Shown: positions 25,770 to 34,732 of the stretch, piece by piece | Layout of the letters: the number at the start of each line of letters is the position of its first letter | Numbering within the stretch: position 1 is the first letter of the stretch | Assembly (NCBI GenBank): GCA_900317915.1 | Contig: ONIO01000001.1 | Location: 62,001 to 126,000, forward strand | From: an uncultured Lachnospiraceae bacterium | GTDB lineage: Bacteria > Bacillota > Clostridia > Lachnospirales > Lachnospiraceae | Reading direction: 5' to 3' | DNA: 64,000 nucleotides | Program-made: the position numbers and the translations under genes | Notes under the pieces: generated by a model | Databases searched by the model: none | Told to the model about the DNA's origin: nothing | What the model saw: the letters and a program-made list of their open reading frames with translations, nothing else

Positions 25770-27352
25770 TGGTGTAAACCTCCTAGTGTATAGTCATTTT
25801 CCCAGTATTTTTTGTCCATGGACCGGTAGCTCACCGCTTCCATGAGGTGAATGGTAGAGATATTTTCTTCTTGATCCATGTCTGCTAGAGTCCGGGCGAC
25901 ACGTAGAATCCGGTGGAAGGACCGAGCAGTTAGGCCTTCCTTATGGTAGGCACTTTCCATATAATGCTTTCCATCCTCTGTAAGGCTACAGAAGTGATTT
26001 AAATCACGAACTGGAATCTGGCTATTTAAGTGATAGCCTAAGCCTTGGAATCGCTTTTCTTGGATGGCTCTGGTTCGTATGACACGTTGACGAATCTCTT
26101 GGGATGACTCCTGTGGAGCAGTAGAGATGAGATCCTGAAAGGAGACCTCTTTGGCCTCCACGGTAAGGTCGATTCTATCCAAAAGAGGCTGGGATATTTT
26201 GGATAGATAGTTGGATATGGAGGCATGGCTACAACGGCAGCGACTTAAGTCGGGATAATGTCCGCAAGGGCAGGGATTCATGGCACAGATCATTAGAAAG
26301 TCTGCAGGATAGGTAATGGAATTGTTATTTCGGACAATGGTCACTGTCTTTTCTTCTAGAGGTTCTCGTAGATTCTCTAAGGTCTTCTTTTGGAACTCAG
26401 GAAGCTCGTCTAAGAAGAGGACGCCAGAGGTGGCTAGTGAGATCTCTCCTGGGCTTGGCTTACTCCCACCACCTGTTAAACCTGCACTGGTAATGGTGTG
26501 ATGAGGTGCACGATAGGGTCTTTTTGACATAAGGGACTGGTTATCCTTTAAGAGTCCAGATACAGAATAGATCTTAGACAGCTTGAGCTGCTCTAAGGAT
26601 GTCATAGGCGGGAGAATGGTGGGTAAAAGCTTTGCTGCCATGGTTTTCCCAGAACCTGGAGGACCGATTAATAGAACATGATGCCCACCAGATGCAGCCA
26701 CTTCCAAACTACGCCTAAGAACCTTCTGTCCTTGTAGATCCTTAAAGTCTGGCTGAATGGATGTATCCTGATCATTTGATGTGGTATCTCTATTTGATAC
26801 TGTAAAATAGTGGGATTTTAGTTCTGTTTGATCCAAGGATAGAAGCTGAATCAGTTCTCTTAATGAGGTAATAGGGAGGATATTTAATCCTGGACATAGG
26901 GCTGCTTCCGAAGCATTTTCTCTAGGAACAATTAGGATGTTCTCTTGACTATTCAGGGGAGAATCCTTCATGGATAGAGCCACTGGTAGAACTCCTTTTA
27001 TTGGTAAGACGTCACCGTAGAGAGATAATTCACCAATCATGATGACGCGATGGAGGATCTCCTCTGGGATAACTCCAATGGCAGCCAAAATAGATGCAGC
27101 AATGGGTAGATCAAAGGAGGTACCTGATTTTCGAATAGAAGCAGGAGAGATATTAATAGTGATTCTCTTGGCAGGTAAGTTGATTCCGGTATTTCGAAGG
27201 GCAGTTCGCACCCTTTCTCTGGATTCTCTTACTTCAGTAGATAAGAAGCCTACCAAATCAAATACAGGCAGGCCATCGCTGACATCTGCTTCGCAGGATA
27301 CATTGATACTGTCAATTCCTTGAAGGGCTGCAGTTTTTACGGAACTATACAT
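25760..27352 (-). CDS. comM: ComM/YifB family Mg-chelatase-like AAA+ ATPase
   Basis: This 530-residue protein resembles ComM, the hexameric helicase that promotes branch migration during natural transformation. An N-terminal Lon-S5-like domain (about 20-175, with KRITINISPASIRKSG and DLPIAASILAAIG) precedes the AAA+ core with Walker A LLIGPPGSGKTM and Walker B GVLFLDELPEF. The Mg-chelatase C-terminal domain has CPCGHYPD, a zinc-like insert, and RSFHRILRVARTLAD. I chose the ATG at 27352, which follows AAGGAG and gives the family-typical MYSSVKTAALQGI start. The frame stays open further upstream without an RBS. dprA follows with a 10-nt overlap. Confidence 0.93.
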   Translation of the reverse strand: MYSSVKTAALQGIDSINVSCEADVSDGLPVFDLVGFLSTEVRESRERVRTALRNTGINLPAKRITINISPASIRKSGTSFDLPIAASILAAIGVIPEEILHRVIMIGELSLYGDVLPIKGVLPVALSMKDSPLNSQENILIVPRENASEAALCPGLNILPITSLRELIQLLSLDQTELKSHYFTVSNRDTTSNDQDTSIQPDFKDLQGQKVLRRSLEVAASGGHHVLLIGPPGSGKTMAAKLLPTILPPMTSLEQLKLSKIYSVSGLLKDNQSLMSKRPYRAPHHTITSAGLTGGGSKPSPGEISLATSGVLFLDELPEFQKKTLENLREPLEEKTVTIVRNNNSITYPADFLMICAMNPCPCGHYPDLSRCRCSHASISNYLSKISQPLLDRIDLTVEAKEVSFQDLISTAPQESSQEIRQRVIRTRAIQEKRFQGLGYHLNSQIPVRDLNHFCSLTEDGKHYMESAYHKEGLTARSFHRILRVARTLADMDQEENISTIHLMEAVSYRSMDKKYWENDYTLGGLHQWQ

Positions 27353-27671
27353 ACGACAAATCTCCTTATAGTTTTGCTTGGGCTTTGTATAGAAATTGAA
27401 GAAGGATTTTAAAAAAGATGAGAAAAATGAAATGTGTCTACAATACAGAAAACTTCCTTTTCTTAGAAAAAAACCGCTCTTCATAAGCAGGCCATATGTT
27501 AGCACAAGCCTTATATTTCAAGGGATACAAAATTCTAAAAAGAGTATGAATTTTGTGAATAATTAATGAAGTTTTCAGTTTCTCGAATGAGTTTTGTCTT
27601 GAAATAGAAAATACAGTGATGTATAGTGTTGACAGTTTGCATACAAATATTAACTGGAGGCATTTCGTTTT
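27353..27671. other. Divergent comM-topA intergenic region
   Basis: This 319-nt AT-rich gap separates the divergent comM-dprA and topA-codY operons. The topA promoter is at 27599-27627. For comM I see no convincing promoter with both hexamers, so its start site is not placed. A CodY-like half site, CAGAAAACTT near 27436, is too short to claim. I see no further gene or RNA. Confidence 0.6.
27599..27627 (+). promoter_or_regulatory. Sigma-A promoter for topA-codY
   Basis: TTGAAA (27599-27604), 17 nt and TATAGT (27622-27627). The predicted start near 27634 leaves a leader of about 38 nt with GGAGG before the ATG at 27672. Confidence 0.7.
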
Positions 27672-29738
27672 ATGGCAAAAAACCTTGTTATCGTAGAGTC
27701 TCCTACGAAGGTAAAAACAATAAAAAAATTCCTTGGTAAGAACTACGAAGTAGTAGCTTCTCAAGGACATGTGCGTGACTTACCTAAGAGCCAGCTGGGT
27801 ATTGATGTAGAGCATGGCTGCGAGCCAAAGTACATCACCATTCGTGGTAAAGGTGAATTACTTGCACAGCTTCGTAAGGAAGTAAAAAAAGCAGATCATG
27901 TATATCTCGCAACTGACCCGGACCGTGAGGGTGAGGCAATCTCTTGGCATCTTACGAAGGCCTTGAATCTTGAAGGCAAAGATGTGAAGCGTATTACCTT
28001 TAATGAGATTACAAAGAATGCAGTAAAGGCCTCTTTAAAGAACCCTCGTGCAATTGATATGAATCTTGTAGATGCACAACAGGCTCGTCGTGTATTAGAC
28101 CGTATGGTGGGATATGAGATTAGCCCACTTCTCTGGGCGAAGGTTAAGAGAGGACTGTCTGCAGGACGTGTACAGTCAGTTGCCCTTCGTATCATTGCTG
28201 ACCGAGAGGCTGAGATCGATGCATTTATTCCTCAGGAATACTACACCTTAGATGCTATTCTTACTCCAGAGGGATCTAAGCAGAAGATTACTGCATCCTT
28301 CTATGGTAAGGACAAGAAGATGGAGATCTCTGATAAGGCAACCCTTGATCAGATCTTAAAGGAATTAAAGGGTGCGGACTTTGCTGTTGAATCTGTGAAG
28401 AAGTCAAATAGAGAGAAGAAGGCACCACTTCCATTTACAACATCTACCTTACAGCAGGAAGCGTTTAAGGCTCTGAATTTCTCCACACAGAAAACAATGC
28501 GTGTGGCACAGCAGCTATACGAAGGTGTTGACATTAAGGGAAGCGGAACCGTTGGTTTGATTACCTACCTTCGTACCGATTCTGTTCGTGTATCTGATGA
28601 AGCAGCTGCAAGCGCTGCACAGTTTATCCAGGATACCTATGGCCAGGAATTTAAAAAGCATGCTTCATCTTCTGTGAAGCAGGGACGTATTCAGGATGCC
28701 CATGAGGCAATCCGTCCAGCAGATATAACTCGCCTGCCATCTGAGATTAAGGATTCCTTATCCAGAGAGCAGTTTCGGCTATATCAGCTGATTTGGCGCC
28801 GCTTTATGGCCAGCCAGATGTCTAATGCTAAGTATGAGGTAAGCAGTGTGAAGATCTCTGCTGGAGATTATCGCTTCACAGCATCTGCATCCCTTCGATC
28901 CTTTGATGGTTACATGCTGGTATACACAGAGGCTGATCAGGAGAAGGATGAGAAGAAGAATGCTGTTATGAATCTTACAGAGGACACTAGGCTTTCCTTT
29001 GATCGTTTTGATGAGAAGCAGCACTTCACTCAGCCACCAGCCCACTTTACTGAGGCATCCCTGGTACATACCCTAGAGGAATTAGGCATTGGTCGACCAA
29101 GTACCTATGCACCAACCATCAGCACTCTGTTAAAGAGACATTATGTCACCAAAGAGGGGCGTAATATTTTCATGACAGAGCTTGGTGATGCAGTGAATAC
29201 CATTATGAAAAAGTCTTTCCCTACCATTGTGGATGAGCAGTTCACAGCCAATATGGAAGGCCTCTTAGATGGCGTAGAAGAGGGTACTGTAGACTGGAAG
29301 TCTATTGTACTTAATTTCTATCCAGACCTTGAAGCATCTGTGAAGAAGGCAGAAGAGGACCTGGAGAAGGTGAATATTGCTGACGAACAGACAGACGTTG
29401 TCTGCGAGAATTGTGGACGCCATATGGTTATTAAATATGGACCACACGGTAAGTTCCTGGCATGCCCAGGTTTCCCAGAGTGTCGCAATACAAAGCCTTA
29501 TTTAGAAAAAATCAATGTTCCCTGCCCAAAATGTAATAAGGATATCGTTATTCGTAAAACCAGAAAAGGCCGCGTATTCTATGGATGTGAGGATTATCCA
29601 AACTGCGACTTTATGAGTTGGCAGAGGCCAGTTGAGAAGAAGTGTCCGAAGTGCGGTAACTACATGGTTATTCGCGGTAATAAGTTGGTATGTTCCAATC
29701 AGGAATGCGGATATTCAGAGACAAAAGATAATAAGTAA
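27672..29738 (+). CDS. topA: DNA topoisomerase I
   Basis: This 688-residue type IA topoisomerase relaxes negative supercoils. The TOPRIM domain is at the N terminus (NLVIVESPTKVKTIKKFLG, then ATDPDREGEAISWHL). The catalytic Tyr is Tyr299 in GLITYLRTDS. SYPTIRST-like elements read GRPSTYAPTIS. The C-terminal part has three zinc-ribbon units: CENCGRHM with CPGFPECRN, CPKCNKDI with CEDYPNCDF, and CPKCGNYM with CSNQECGY. The length is normal for Firmicutes. RBS TGGAGG is 7-11 nt upstream. codY follows after 16 nt and shares the transcript. Confidence 0.96.
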   Translation: MAKNLVIVESPTKVKTIKKFLGKNYEVVASQGHVRDLPKSQLGIDVEHGCEPKYITIRGKGELLAQLRKEVKKADHVYLATDPDREGEAISWHLTKALNLEGKDVKRITFNEITKNAVKASLKNPRAIDMNLVDAQQARRVLDRMVGYEISPLLWAKVKRGLSAGRVQSVALRIIADREAEIDAFIPQEYYTLDAILTPEGSKQKITASFYGKDKKMEISDKATLDQILKELKGADFAVESVKKSNREKKAPLPFTTSTLQQEAFKALNFSTQKTMRVAQQLYEGVDIKGSGTVGLITYLRTDSVRVSDEAAASAAQFIQDTYGQEFKKHASSSVKQGRIQDAHEAIRPADITRLPSEIKDSLSREQFRLYQLIWRRFMASQMSNAKYEVSSVKISAGDYRFTASASLRSFDGYMLVYTEADQEKDEKKNAVMNLTEDTRLSFDRFDEKQHFTQPPAHFTEASLVHTLEELGIGRPSTYAPTISTLLKRHYVTKEGRNIFMTELGDAVNTIMKKSFPTIVDEQFTANMEGLLDGVEEGTVDWKSIVLNFYPDLEASVKKAEEDLEKVNIADEQTDVVCENCGRHMVIKYGPHGKFLACPGFPECRNTKPYLEKINVPCPKCNKDIVIRKTRKGRVFYGCEDYPNCDFMSWQRPVEKKCPKCGNYMVIRGNKLVCSNQECGYSETKDNK

Positions 29739-29754
29739 TTAGTTGGAGGAAACC

Positions 29755-30531
29755 GTGGGCGTACAGTTATTAGATAAAACAAGAAAGATCGGCAAATTAT
29801 TACATAACAACAATACATCCAAGATTGTATTTAATGATATTTGTAAGGTTCTGACCGAAGTTTTAGAGTCATCTGTTATAGTAATCAGTAAGAAGGGTAA
29901 GGTATTAGGTGTCAGCAATGCAAAGGGTACACCTGAGATCTCTGAACTCTTAGCTGATGAGCTTGGAGAATTTGTAGATCCAATGCTGAATGAGAGACTG
30001 CTTGGTATTCTTTCCACTAAGGAAAATGTAAACCTGTCTACACTTGGCTTTGAACACACAGATACATCCCATTACTCAGCAATTATCACTCCAATTGAAA
30101 TTGCAGGAGACCGCTTAGGAACACTGTTTGTATATCGTTTTGATCGTATGTATGACATTGACGATATCATCTTAAGCGAATATGGTACCACTGTAGTTGG
30201 TCTTGAGATGATGCGCTCTGTAAATGAAGAGAACGAAGAAGAGAATCGTAAGAAGCAGATTGTAAAGTCTGCAATCAGCACTCTTTCTTACTCTGAGTTA
30301 GAGGCTATTATTCATATCTTTGATGAGCTTGATGGTACAGAGGGTATCCTGGTTGCATCGAAGATTGCTGACCGTGTAGGAATCACCCGTTCCGTTATTG
30401 TAAATGCATTACGCAAGTTCGAGTCTGCTGGAGTTATTGAGTCTCGTTCTTCTGGAATGAAGGGTACTTACATCAAAGTATTGAATGACGTTGTCTTTGA
30501 TGAGCTTGAGGAAGCAAAGGAAAGACAGTAA
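29755..30531 (+). CDS. codY: CodY, GTP/branched-chain amino acid-responsive repressor
   Basis: This 258-residue global regulator senses GTP and isoleucine/leucine/valine and represses nutrient-limitation genes, often including motility. The conserved start GVQLLDKTRKIGKLLHNN leads into the GAF ligand domain (about 1-155). The C-terminal winged helix-turn-helix has ASKIADRVGITRSVIVNALRK and ESAGVIESRSSGMKGTYI. I chose the GTG at 29755, which follows GGAGG by 5 nt and gives the family-standard N terminus. A TTG at 29743 in the same frame would place that RBS inside the gene. The fla/che operon begins 283 nt downstream, as in Bacillus. This is strong synteny. Confidence 0.95.
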   Translation: MGVQLLDKTRKIGKLLHNNNTSKIVFNDICKVLTEVLESSVIVISKKGKVLGVSNAKGTPEISELLADELGEFVDPMLNERLLGILSTKENVNLSTLGFEHTDTSHYSAIITPIEIAGDRLGTLFVYRFDRMYDIDDIILSEYGTTVVGLEMMRSVNEENEEENRKKQIVKSAISTLSYSELEAIIHIFDELDGTEGILVASKIADRVGITRSVIVNALRKFESAGVIESRSSGMKGTYIKVLNDVVFDELEEAKERQ

Positions 30532-30580
30532 AGCTAAGGATTTCATTTGGGGTAACAGGGATAGTTATCTTGTGAAACGC

Positions 30581-30632
30581 AAAGGGATATTGCTAAATGT
30601 TGCATTTTGTGGCAGAAGCATGTCCCTTTTTC
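30581..30632 (+). terminator. Terminator of topA-codY
   Basis: AAAGGGATATTGCT (30581-30594) pairs with AGCATGTCCCTTT (30617-30629), one G-U pair and one bulge, followed by a T-run (TTTTT). It separates codY from the flagellar operon. Confidence 0.75.
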
Positions 30633-30701
30633 AATTTATTCTAAACTTTTTCTTAAAACTGAAAAGTGTCGAATGGTTTATATTTCCATAGAAATGGGCA
30701 G

Positions 30702-30735
30702 ATATTGTGTCCTAGATGAAATAACGACACAATAT
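30702..30735. promoter_or_regulatory. Long inverted repeat upstream of the fla/che promoter
   Basis: ATATTGTGTC (30702-30711) and GACACAATAT (30726-30735) are perfect 10-bp arms around 14 bp, ending 13 bp before the -35 at 30749. The place is that of an activator site or of an upstream operator controlling flgB. A variant of the recurring motif, ATGGTTTATATTT, lies just before it at 30673-30685. Confidence 0.55.
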
Positions 30736-30748
30736 AGTGGAAAAAAAC

Positions 30749-30776
30749 TTGTCTTTTGTCTTGTATTATTTATAAT
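30749..30776 (+). promoter_or_regulatory. Sigma-A promoter of the fla/che operon
   Basis: TTGTCT (30749-30754), 16 nt and TATAAT (30771-30776). Transcription would start near 30783, 32 nt before flgB. Confidence 0.7.
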
Positions 30777-30814
30777 GAAAGAGAATAGGCAAAGTGTAGG
30801 GAAAGGAGACCCCT

Positions 30815-31210
30815 ATGATTAATTCCAATGCATTTGACTATATCAATGTGGCTACCAAAGCACTTGATGCGTCTTATCTTCGGGAGACAGTGATTGCAAA
30901 TAATATCGCTAATGTAGATACACCTACATACAAAAGACAGGACGTGGAGTTTCAGAGCGTTTTAGAGAACGCAATTGATAGTACAAAGTATAAGAATCTT
31001 ACAGAGGCTGTACGTGGAGTTAATACCAATCTCGATGGCTTAGATGCCATCCAGTATACCGATGCCAATAATTACTCTTATCGAATTGATAAGAATAACG
31101 TAGACATCGATACTGAGAATGTGGAATTAGCATCTGAGCAGCTCCGCTATCAGGCTCTTAGCAATAGTGTGACACAGGACTTTAATAATTTCCGTGCTGT
31201 AATTAAATAA
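30815..31210 (+). CDS. flgB: Flagellar basal-body rod protein FlgB
   Basis: This 131-residue proximal-rod protein is exported by the flagellar type III system. The N-terminal helix carries the rod/hook signature ALDASYLRETVIANNIANVDTP-like segment (about 17-38; ANNIANVDTPTYKR), and the C-terminal helix has NVELASEQLRYQAL, which packs against it in the rod. Length and motifs are typical. RBS AAAGGAG lies 8 nt before the ATG. It is the first gene of the fla/che operon. Confidence 0.95.
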   Translation: MINSNAFDYINVATKALDASYLRETVIANNIANVDTPTYKRQDVEFQSVLENAIDSTKYKNLTEAVRGVNTNLDGLDAIQYTDANNYSYRIDKNNVDIDTENVELASEQLRYQALSNSVTQDFNNFRAVIK

Positions 31211-31222
31211 GGAGTGATTTAA

Positions 31223-31672
31223 ATGGGATTATTTCAATCATTTGATATCGCAGCATCAGGAATGACTGCGCAGAGATTTCGTATGGATGTGATCTCTGAG
31301 AATATCGCAAATATTAATACCACCCGTACTGAAAATGGAACACCTTATCGCCGTAAGACGGTTACCTTTCAGGAGAGGGAGGATGTGCCCGATTTCCAGA
31401 CGGTTTTAAGCCATTCAAAGCAGAAGTTCTCTGGAAATGGAGTTCGTGTCTCTCGTGTTGGCAGGGACTATGAGACAGACTTTGTGAAAAAATATGATCC
31501 ATCGAATCCGGATGCGGATGAGGATGGCTATGTTAGTTATCCAAATGTGGATACAGTAACAGAGATGACCAACCTTATTGATGCATCTCGTTCTTATGAG
31601 GCCAATGCAACTGCATTCAATGCCTTAAAGACCATGACACAGACTGGTATTAATGTAGGCGGTAACAGTTAA
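31223..31672 (+). CDS. flgC: Flagellar basal-body rod protein FlgC
   Basis: This 149-residue proximal-rod protein begins with FQSFDIAASGMTAQRFRMDV and SENIANINTT, the rod-protein signature. It ends with NVDTVTEMTNLIDASRSYEANATAFNALKTM, the FlgC-type C-terminal helix. It sits 12 nt after flgB with RBS AAGGAGTG and is followed by fliE. Confidence 0.95.
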   Translation: MGLFQSFDIAASGMTAQRFRMDVISENIANINTTRTENGTPYRRKTVTFQEREDVPDFQTVLSHSKQKFSGNGVRVSRVGRDYETDFVKKYDPSNPDADEDGYVSYPNVDTVTEMTNLIDASRSYEANATAFNALKTMTQTGINVGGNS

Positions 31673-31695
31673 TAATCTGATTTAGGAGGATACTG

Positions 31696-32022
31696 ATGGA
31701 TATCTCATCCATACAATCTCTATATGGACCATCGAAAACCAATGGAGCTTCCGCTGCACAGCTGGTTGGAGGACAGAAAACAGAGTCCACAGGTAATGAC
31801 TTTGGTTCGGTTTTTGATGCGGTATTAAATATGGTTGATAATGCCAATACATTACAGAATCGTGCTTCTGCAGAGGAGATTAAGTTTGCCCTTGGAGAAG
31901 CAGATAACACCCATGACCTTGCAATTGCGCAGTCTAAGGCCAATATTGCATTACAGTATACGGTTGCAGTCCGAGATCGCTTTCTCTCTGCATACCAGGA
32001 AATTATGCAGATGCAGATTTAA
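31696..32022 (+). CDS. fliE: Hook-basal body complex protein FliE
   Basis: This 108-residue adaptor connects the MS ring to the rod. The second half matches FliE: an amphipathic helix, then HDLAIAQSKANIALQYTVAVRDRFLSAYQEIMQMQI, with the family-typical end. The first 30 residues are variable. RBS TAGGAGGA precedes the ATG. Confidence 0.93.
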   Translation: MDISSIQSLYGPSKTNGASAAQLVGGQKTESTGNDFGSVFDAVLNMVDNANTLQNRASAEEIKFALGEADNTHDLAIAQSKANIALQYTVAVRDRFLSAYQEIMQMQI

Positions 32023-32092
32023 TGGAATCCGTAATCGTTAAAGGATGGGGCCAATTCGGAACCCAGTAGACAAAGTAGAAGAGGGATAGGAA

Positions 32093-33721
32093 ATGCCGGA
32101 ACGAATCCAAGCAATTCTAAATAGGATACGTGAATGGTGGGAGAAATTCACCACAAAACAAAAGGCTGCAATTGTTAGTGGCGCAGCTGTGGTTATTATT
32201 GCACTCATTATTTTAATTGTTATATTTGCACGTCCCAAGACACGTGTATTAAAAACAGCTTCTGATGCCGCAGAGGCTGAGACCATTCAGACACTTTTAA
32301 AGGACAACGATATTAGTTATACCCAGTCCACAGATGGTATGACTTTTTCGGTTAAGGAAAGTGATTATGGTCAGGCATCGATTTTGCTTGGATCCCAGCA
32401 GATTGCTACCAATGGATATACCATTAAGGATGCTTTAGATGGATCCTTTAGTACCACAGAGGCAGATACTGAGAAGAAGTACCAGCTCTATCTAGAGAAA
32501 AAATTCGAAGCAAATTTCACCGCAATGGATAATGTAAAGGCGGCTGAAGTTAATCTCCATATTCCAAAGGATGATGGCACCATTACTTCAAGTGCCAATG
32601 GCACCAATGAAGCATCTGCCAGTGTGAAGCTCACACTATCAGGTTCCATGTCTAAGTCCCAGGCTAGATCCCTGGCACAGTTTATGGCAACGAATCTTGG
32701 TAATTCAGATCTTAGTAAGATTACCATCATTGATAATGACGGTAATACCCTATTTTCCGGTGCAGAGGATAATTCTACTGCAGTACAGGCATCCGACAAC
32801 CTCCAGGTGAAAGCCAACGCTGAGAATTATGTAGCGGATAAGGTTAAGAGTACATTAGCATCTAATAATTCAGGCTCTTCATCTACTTCCATCTATGACA
32901 ATCTACAGGTTGCTGTTAATCTGGATATCGACTTTTCCCAGAGCAATTCTGTAAGTTATGAGTATTCTGCTCCGGATGGACGTACAGAGGGTATGAAGGA
33001 CAGTGAGACCACAGAAGAGTCTCAGTCCACCAATGGAGTTGCAGGAACACCAGGTACGGACTCTAATGACGATACAGGATATGTTGTTGAGGATGGCAAT
33101 CAGTCCTCATCCTCATCCTCTAAGTCCACAGTTGATTATCTACCAAATGAGGTAATAACAACGAAGACAGGTGCACAGGGTGTGGTATCCTACGACAACA
33201 GTTCAATCTCGATTATTGCAACGGATTATGTTACTTATGACGAAGACACTCTGAAGGCCAAGGGTAAGCTGAAAAATCAGACCTTCGATGAATTTAGAGC
33301 GAAAAATAGTGACGAGAAGCAGATTAAAGTGGATGACTCCATTGTCACTGCTGTATCCCGTGCCACAGGCATTCCAACTGCTAATATCTCTGTGATTGCA
33401 AAGCAGGTTCCATTATTCCAGTATTCTAAGAATGGACGTAGTCTGACGGATTATCTCCAGATTATTATCGCCCTTTTGGTATTCGCACTTCTTGGAATTA
33501 TTGTATTTAGATCCCTGAAGAAGGATCAGGAAGAGGAAGTGGAAGAAGAGGTTTCTGTTGAGGATCTGATGGCACAGAAACAGGAAGAGGAAGAGCCATT
33601 AGAGGATATCGGCTTTAATGAGAAGTCTGAGGCTCGACTCTTAATTGAAAAGTTTGTAGATGAAGAACCAGAGGCTGTAGCAAATCTGCTTAGAAACTGG
33701 CTGAATGATGATTGGAGTTAA
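32093..33721 (+). CDS. fliF: MS-ring protein FliF
   Basis: This 542-residue protein forms the MS ring in the inner membrane around the export gate. There is one TM helix at about 23-45 (AAIVSGAAVVIIALIILIVI) and a second at about 450-470 (IIIALLVFALLGIIVF). The ring-building motifs RBM1-3 lie between them (VKAAEVNLHIPKDD is the conserved stretch near 145-158). The cytosolic C terminus (LIEKFVDEEPEAVANLLRNWLNDDW) binds FliG. A Ser/Thr/Asp-rich loop around residues 300-345 is low complexity. RBS AGGGATAGG is upstream; fliG follows after 6 nt. Confidence 0.95.
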   Translation: MPERIQAILNRIREWWEKFTTKQKAAIVSGAAVVIIALIILIVIFARPKTRVLKTASDAAEAETIQTLLKDNDISYTQSTDGMTFSVKESDYGQASILLGSQQIATNGYTIKDALDGSFSTTEADTEKKYQLYLEKKFEANFTAMDNVKAAEVNLHIPKDDGTITSSANGTNEASASVKLTLSGSMSKSQARSLAQFMATNLGNSDLSKITIIDNDGNTLFSGAEDNSTAVQASDNLQVKANAENYVADKVKSTLASNNSGSSSTSIYDNLQVAVNLDIDFSQSNSVSYEYSAPDGRTEGMKDSETTEESQSTNGVAGTPGTDSNDDTGYVVEDGNQSSSSSSKSTVDYLPNEVITTKTGAQGVVSYDNSSISIIATDYVTYDEDTLKAKGKLKNQTFDEFRAKNSDEKQIKVDDSIVTAVSRATGIPTANISVIAKQVPLFQYSKNGRSLTDYLQIIIALLVFALLGIIVFRSLKKDQEEEVEEEVSVEDLMAQKQEEEEPLEDIGFNEKSEARLLIEKFVDEEPEAVANLLRNWLNDDWS

Positions 33722-33727
33722 GGAACG

Positions 33728-34732
33728 ATGGCTGAAGAAATGACTGGGGTACAAAAGGCTGCCATCCTACTGATTACATTAGGACCAGAGAAGTCGGCAG
33801 AGATTTTTAAGCACCTCAAAGAAGAAGAGATAGAAGAATTAACTCTTGAAATCGCAAATACCAGATCTATTTCACCTCAGGTGAAGGAAGAAGTGATAGA
33901 TGAGTTTTATCAGGTCTGCCTAGCTCAGCAGTACATTGCTGAGGGTGGTATTGGATATGCGAAGGAACTCCTGGAAAAGGCACTTGGAGAGGACGAAGCT
34001 GCCAAGGTTATTGGCAAGCTGACAGCTTCTCTTCAGGTACGCCCATTTGAATTTATTCGTAAGACGGAGTCTAGTCAGGTTCTGAACTTTATTCAGGATG
34101 AGCATCCACAGACCATCGCAATGATTTTGTCCTACCTATCGCCATCTCAGGCGGCTCAGATTCTGGGAGGATTATCTCCAGAATTACAGGCGGATGTGGC
34201 AAAACGTATTGCACAGATGGATCGTACATCCCCAGATGTAATCAAAGAGGTTGAGAGTGTATTAGAGAGAAAGCTTTCTTCCCTTATCAACCAGGATTAC
34301 ACCATCGCTGGTGGCGTAGACTCTATTGTAGCGATCTTAAATGCAGTAGACCGTGGTACAGAAAAACGAATTATGGAATCTCTTGAAATCGATGAGCCAG
34401 AACTGGCTGAAGACATCCGTAAGAAGATGTTCGTATTCGAGGATATCCTGCTTCTGGACAATAGAGCTATTCAGCGTGTCCTTCGTGATGTAGATAATAA
34501 TACAGTTGGTGTGGCTCTGAAGGGTGCCAATGAGGAAGTACAGAGTGTTATCTTCAACAATATGTCTCAGCGTCTTGCTGCTATGATTAAGGAAGATATG
34601 GACTACATGGGCCCTGTACGTATGAAGGATGTAGAGGAAGCGCAGCAGCAGATTGTTGGTGTCATCCGTAAGCTTGAGGATGCAGGTGAAATTGTAATCT
34701 CCAGAGGTGGAGGTGACGATCTCGTTGTATAA
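33728..34732 (+). CDS. fliG: Flagellar motor switch protein FliG
   Basis: This 334-residue C-ring protein transmits torque from MotA. The N-terminal domain (GVQKAAILLITLGPEKSAEIFKHL) binds FliF, the middle domain carries the EHPQTIAMILSYL motif (EHPQ near 128-131) and the C-terminal domain has the charged torque helix LDNRAIQRVLRDVDNNTVGVALKG. The length is typical. It overlaps the next gene by 8 nt. RBS AAGGA is 3 nt upstream of the ATG, rather close. Confidence 0.96.
   Translation: MAEEMTGVQKAAILLITLGPEKSAEIFKHLKEEEIEELTLEIANTRSISPQVKEEVIDEFYQVCLAQQYIAEGGIGYAKELLEKALGEDEAAKVIGKLTASLQVRPFEFIRKTESSQVLNFIQDEHPQTIAMILSYLSPSQAAQILGGLSPELQADVAKRIAQMDRTSPDVIKEVESVLERKLSSLINQDYTIAGGVDSIVAILNAVDRGTEKRIMESLEIDEPELAEDIRKKMFVFEDILLLDNRAIQRVLRDVDNNTVGVALKGANEEVQSVIFNNMSQRLAAMIKEDMDYMGPVRMKDVEEAQQQIVGVIRKLEDAGEIVISRGGGDDLVV

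Noticed and set aside
27430..27450. CodY binding site upstream of comM/topA
   Set aside because: Only a half-match (CAGAAAACTT) to the CodY box is present, which is too weak in AT-rich DNA.
27353..27505. Upstream extension of comM to 27505
   Set aside because: The added 51 residues are Phe/Lys-rich with no homology that I recognise. The ATG at 27352 has AAGGAG and gives the conserved MYSSVKT start.
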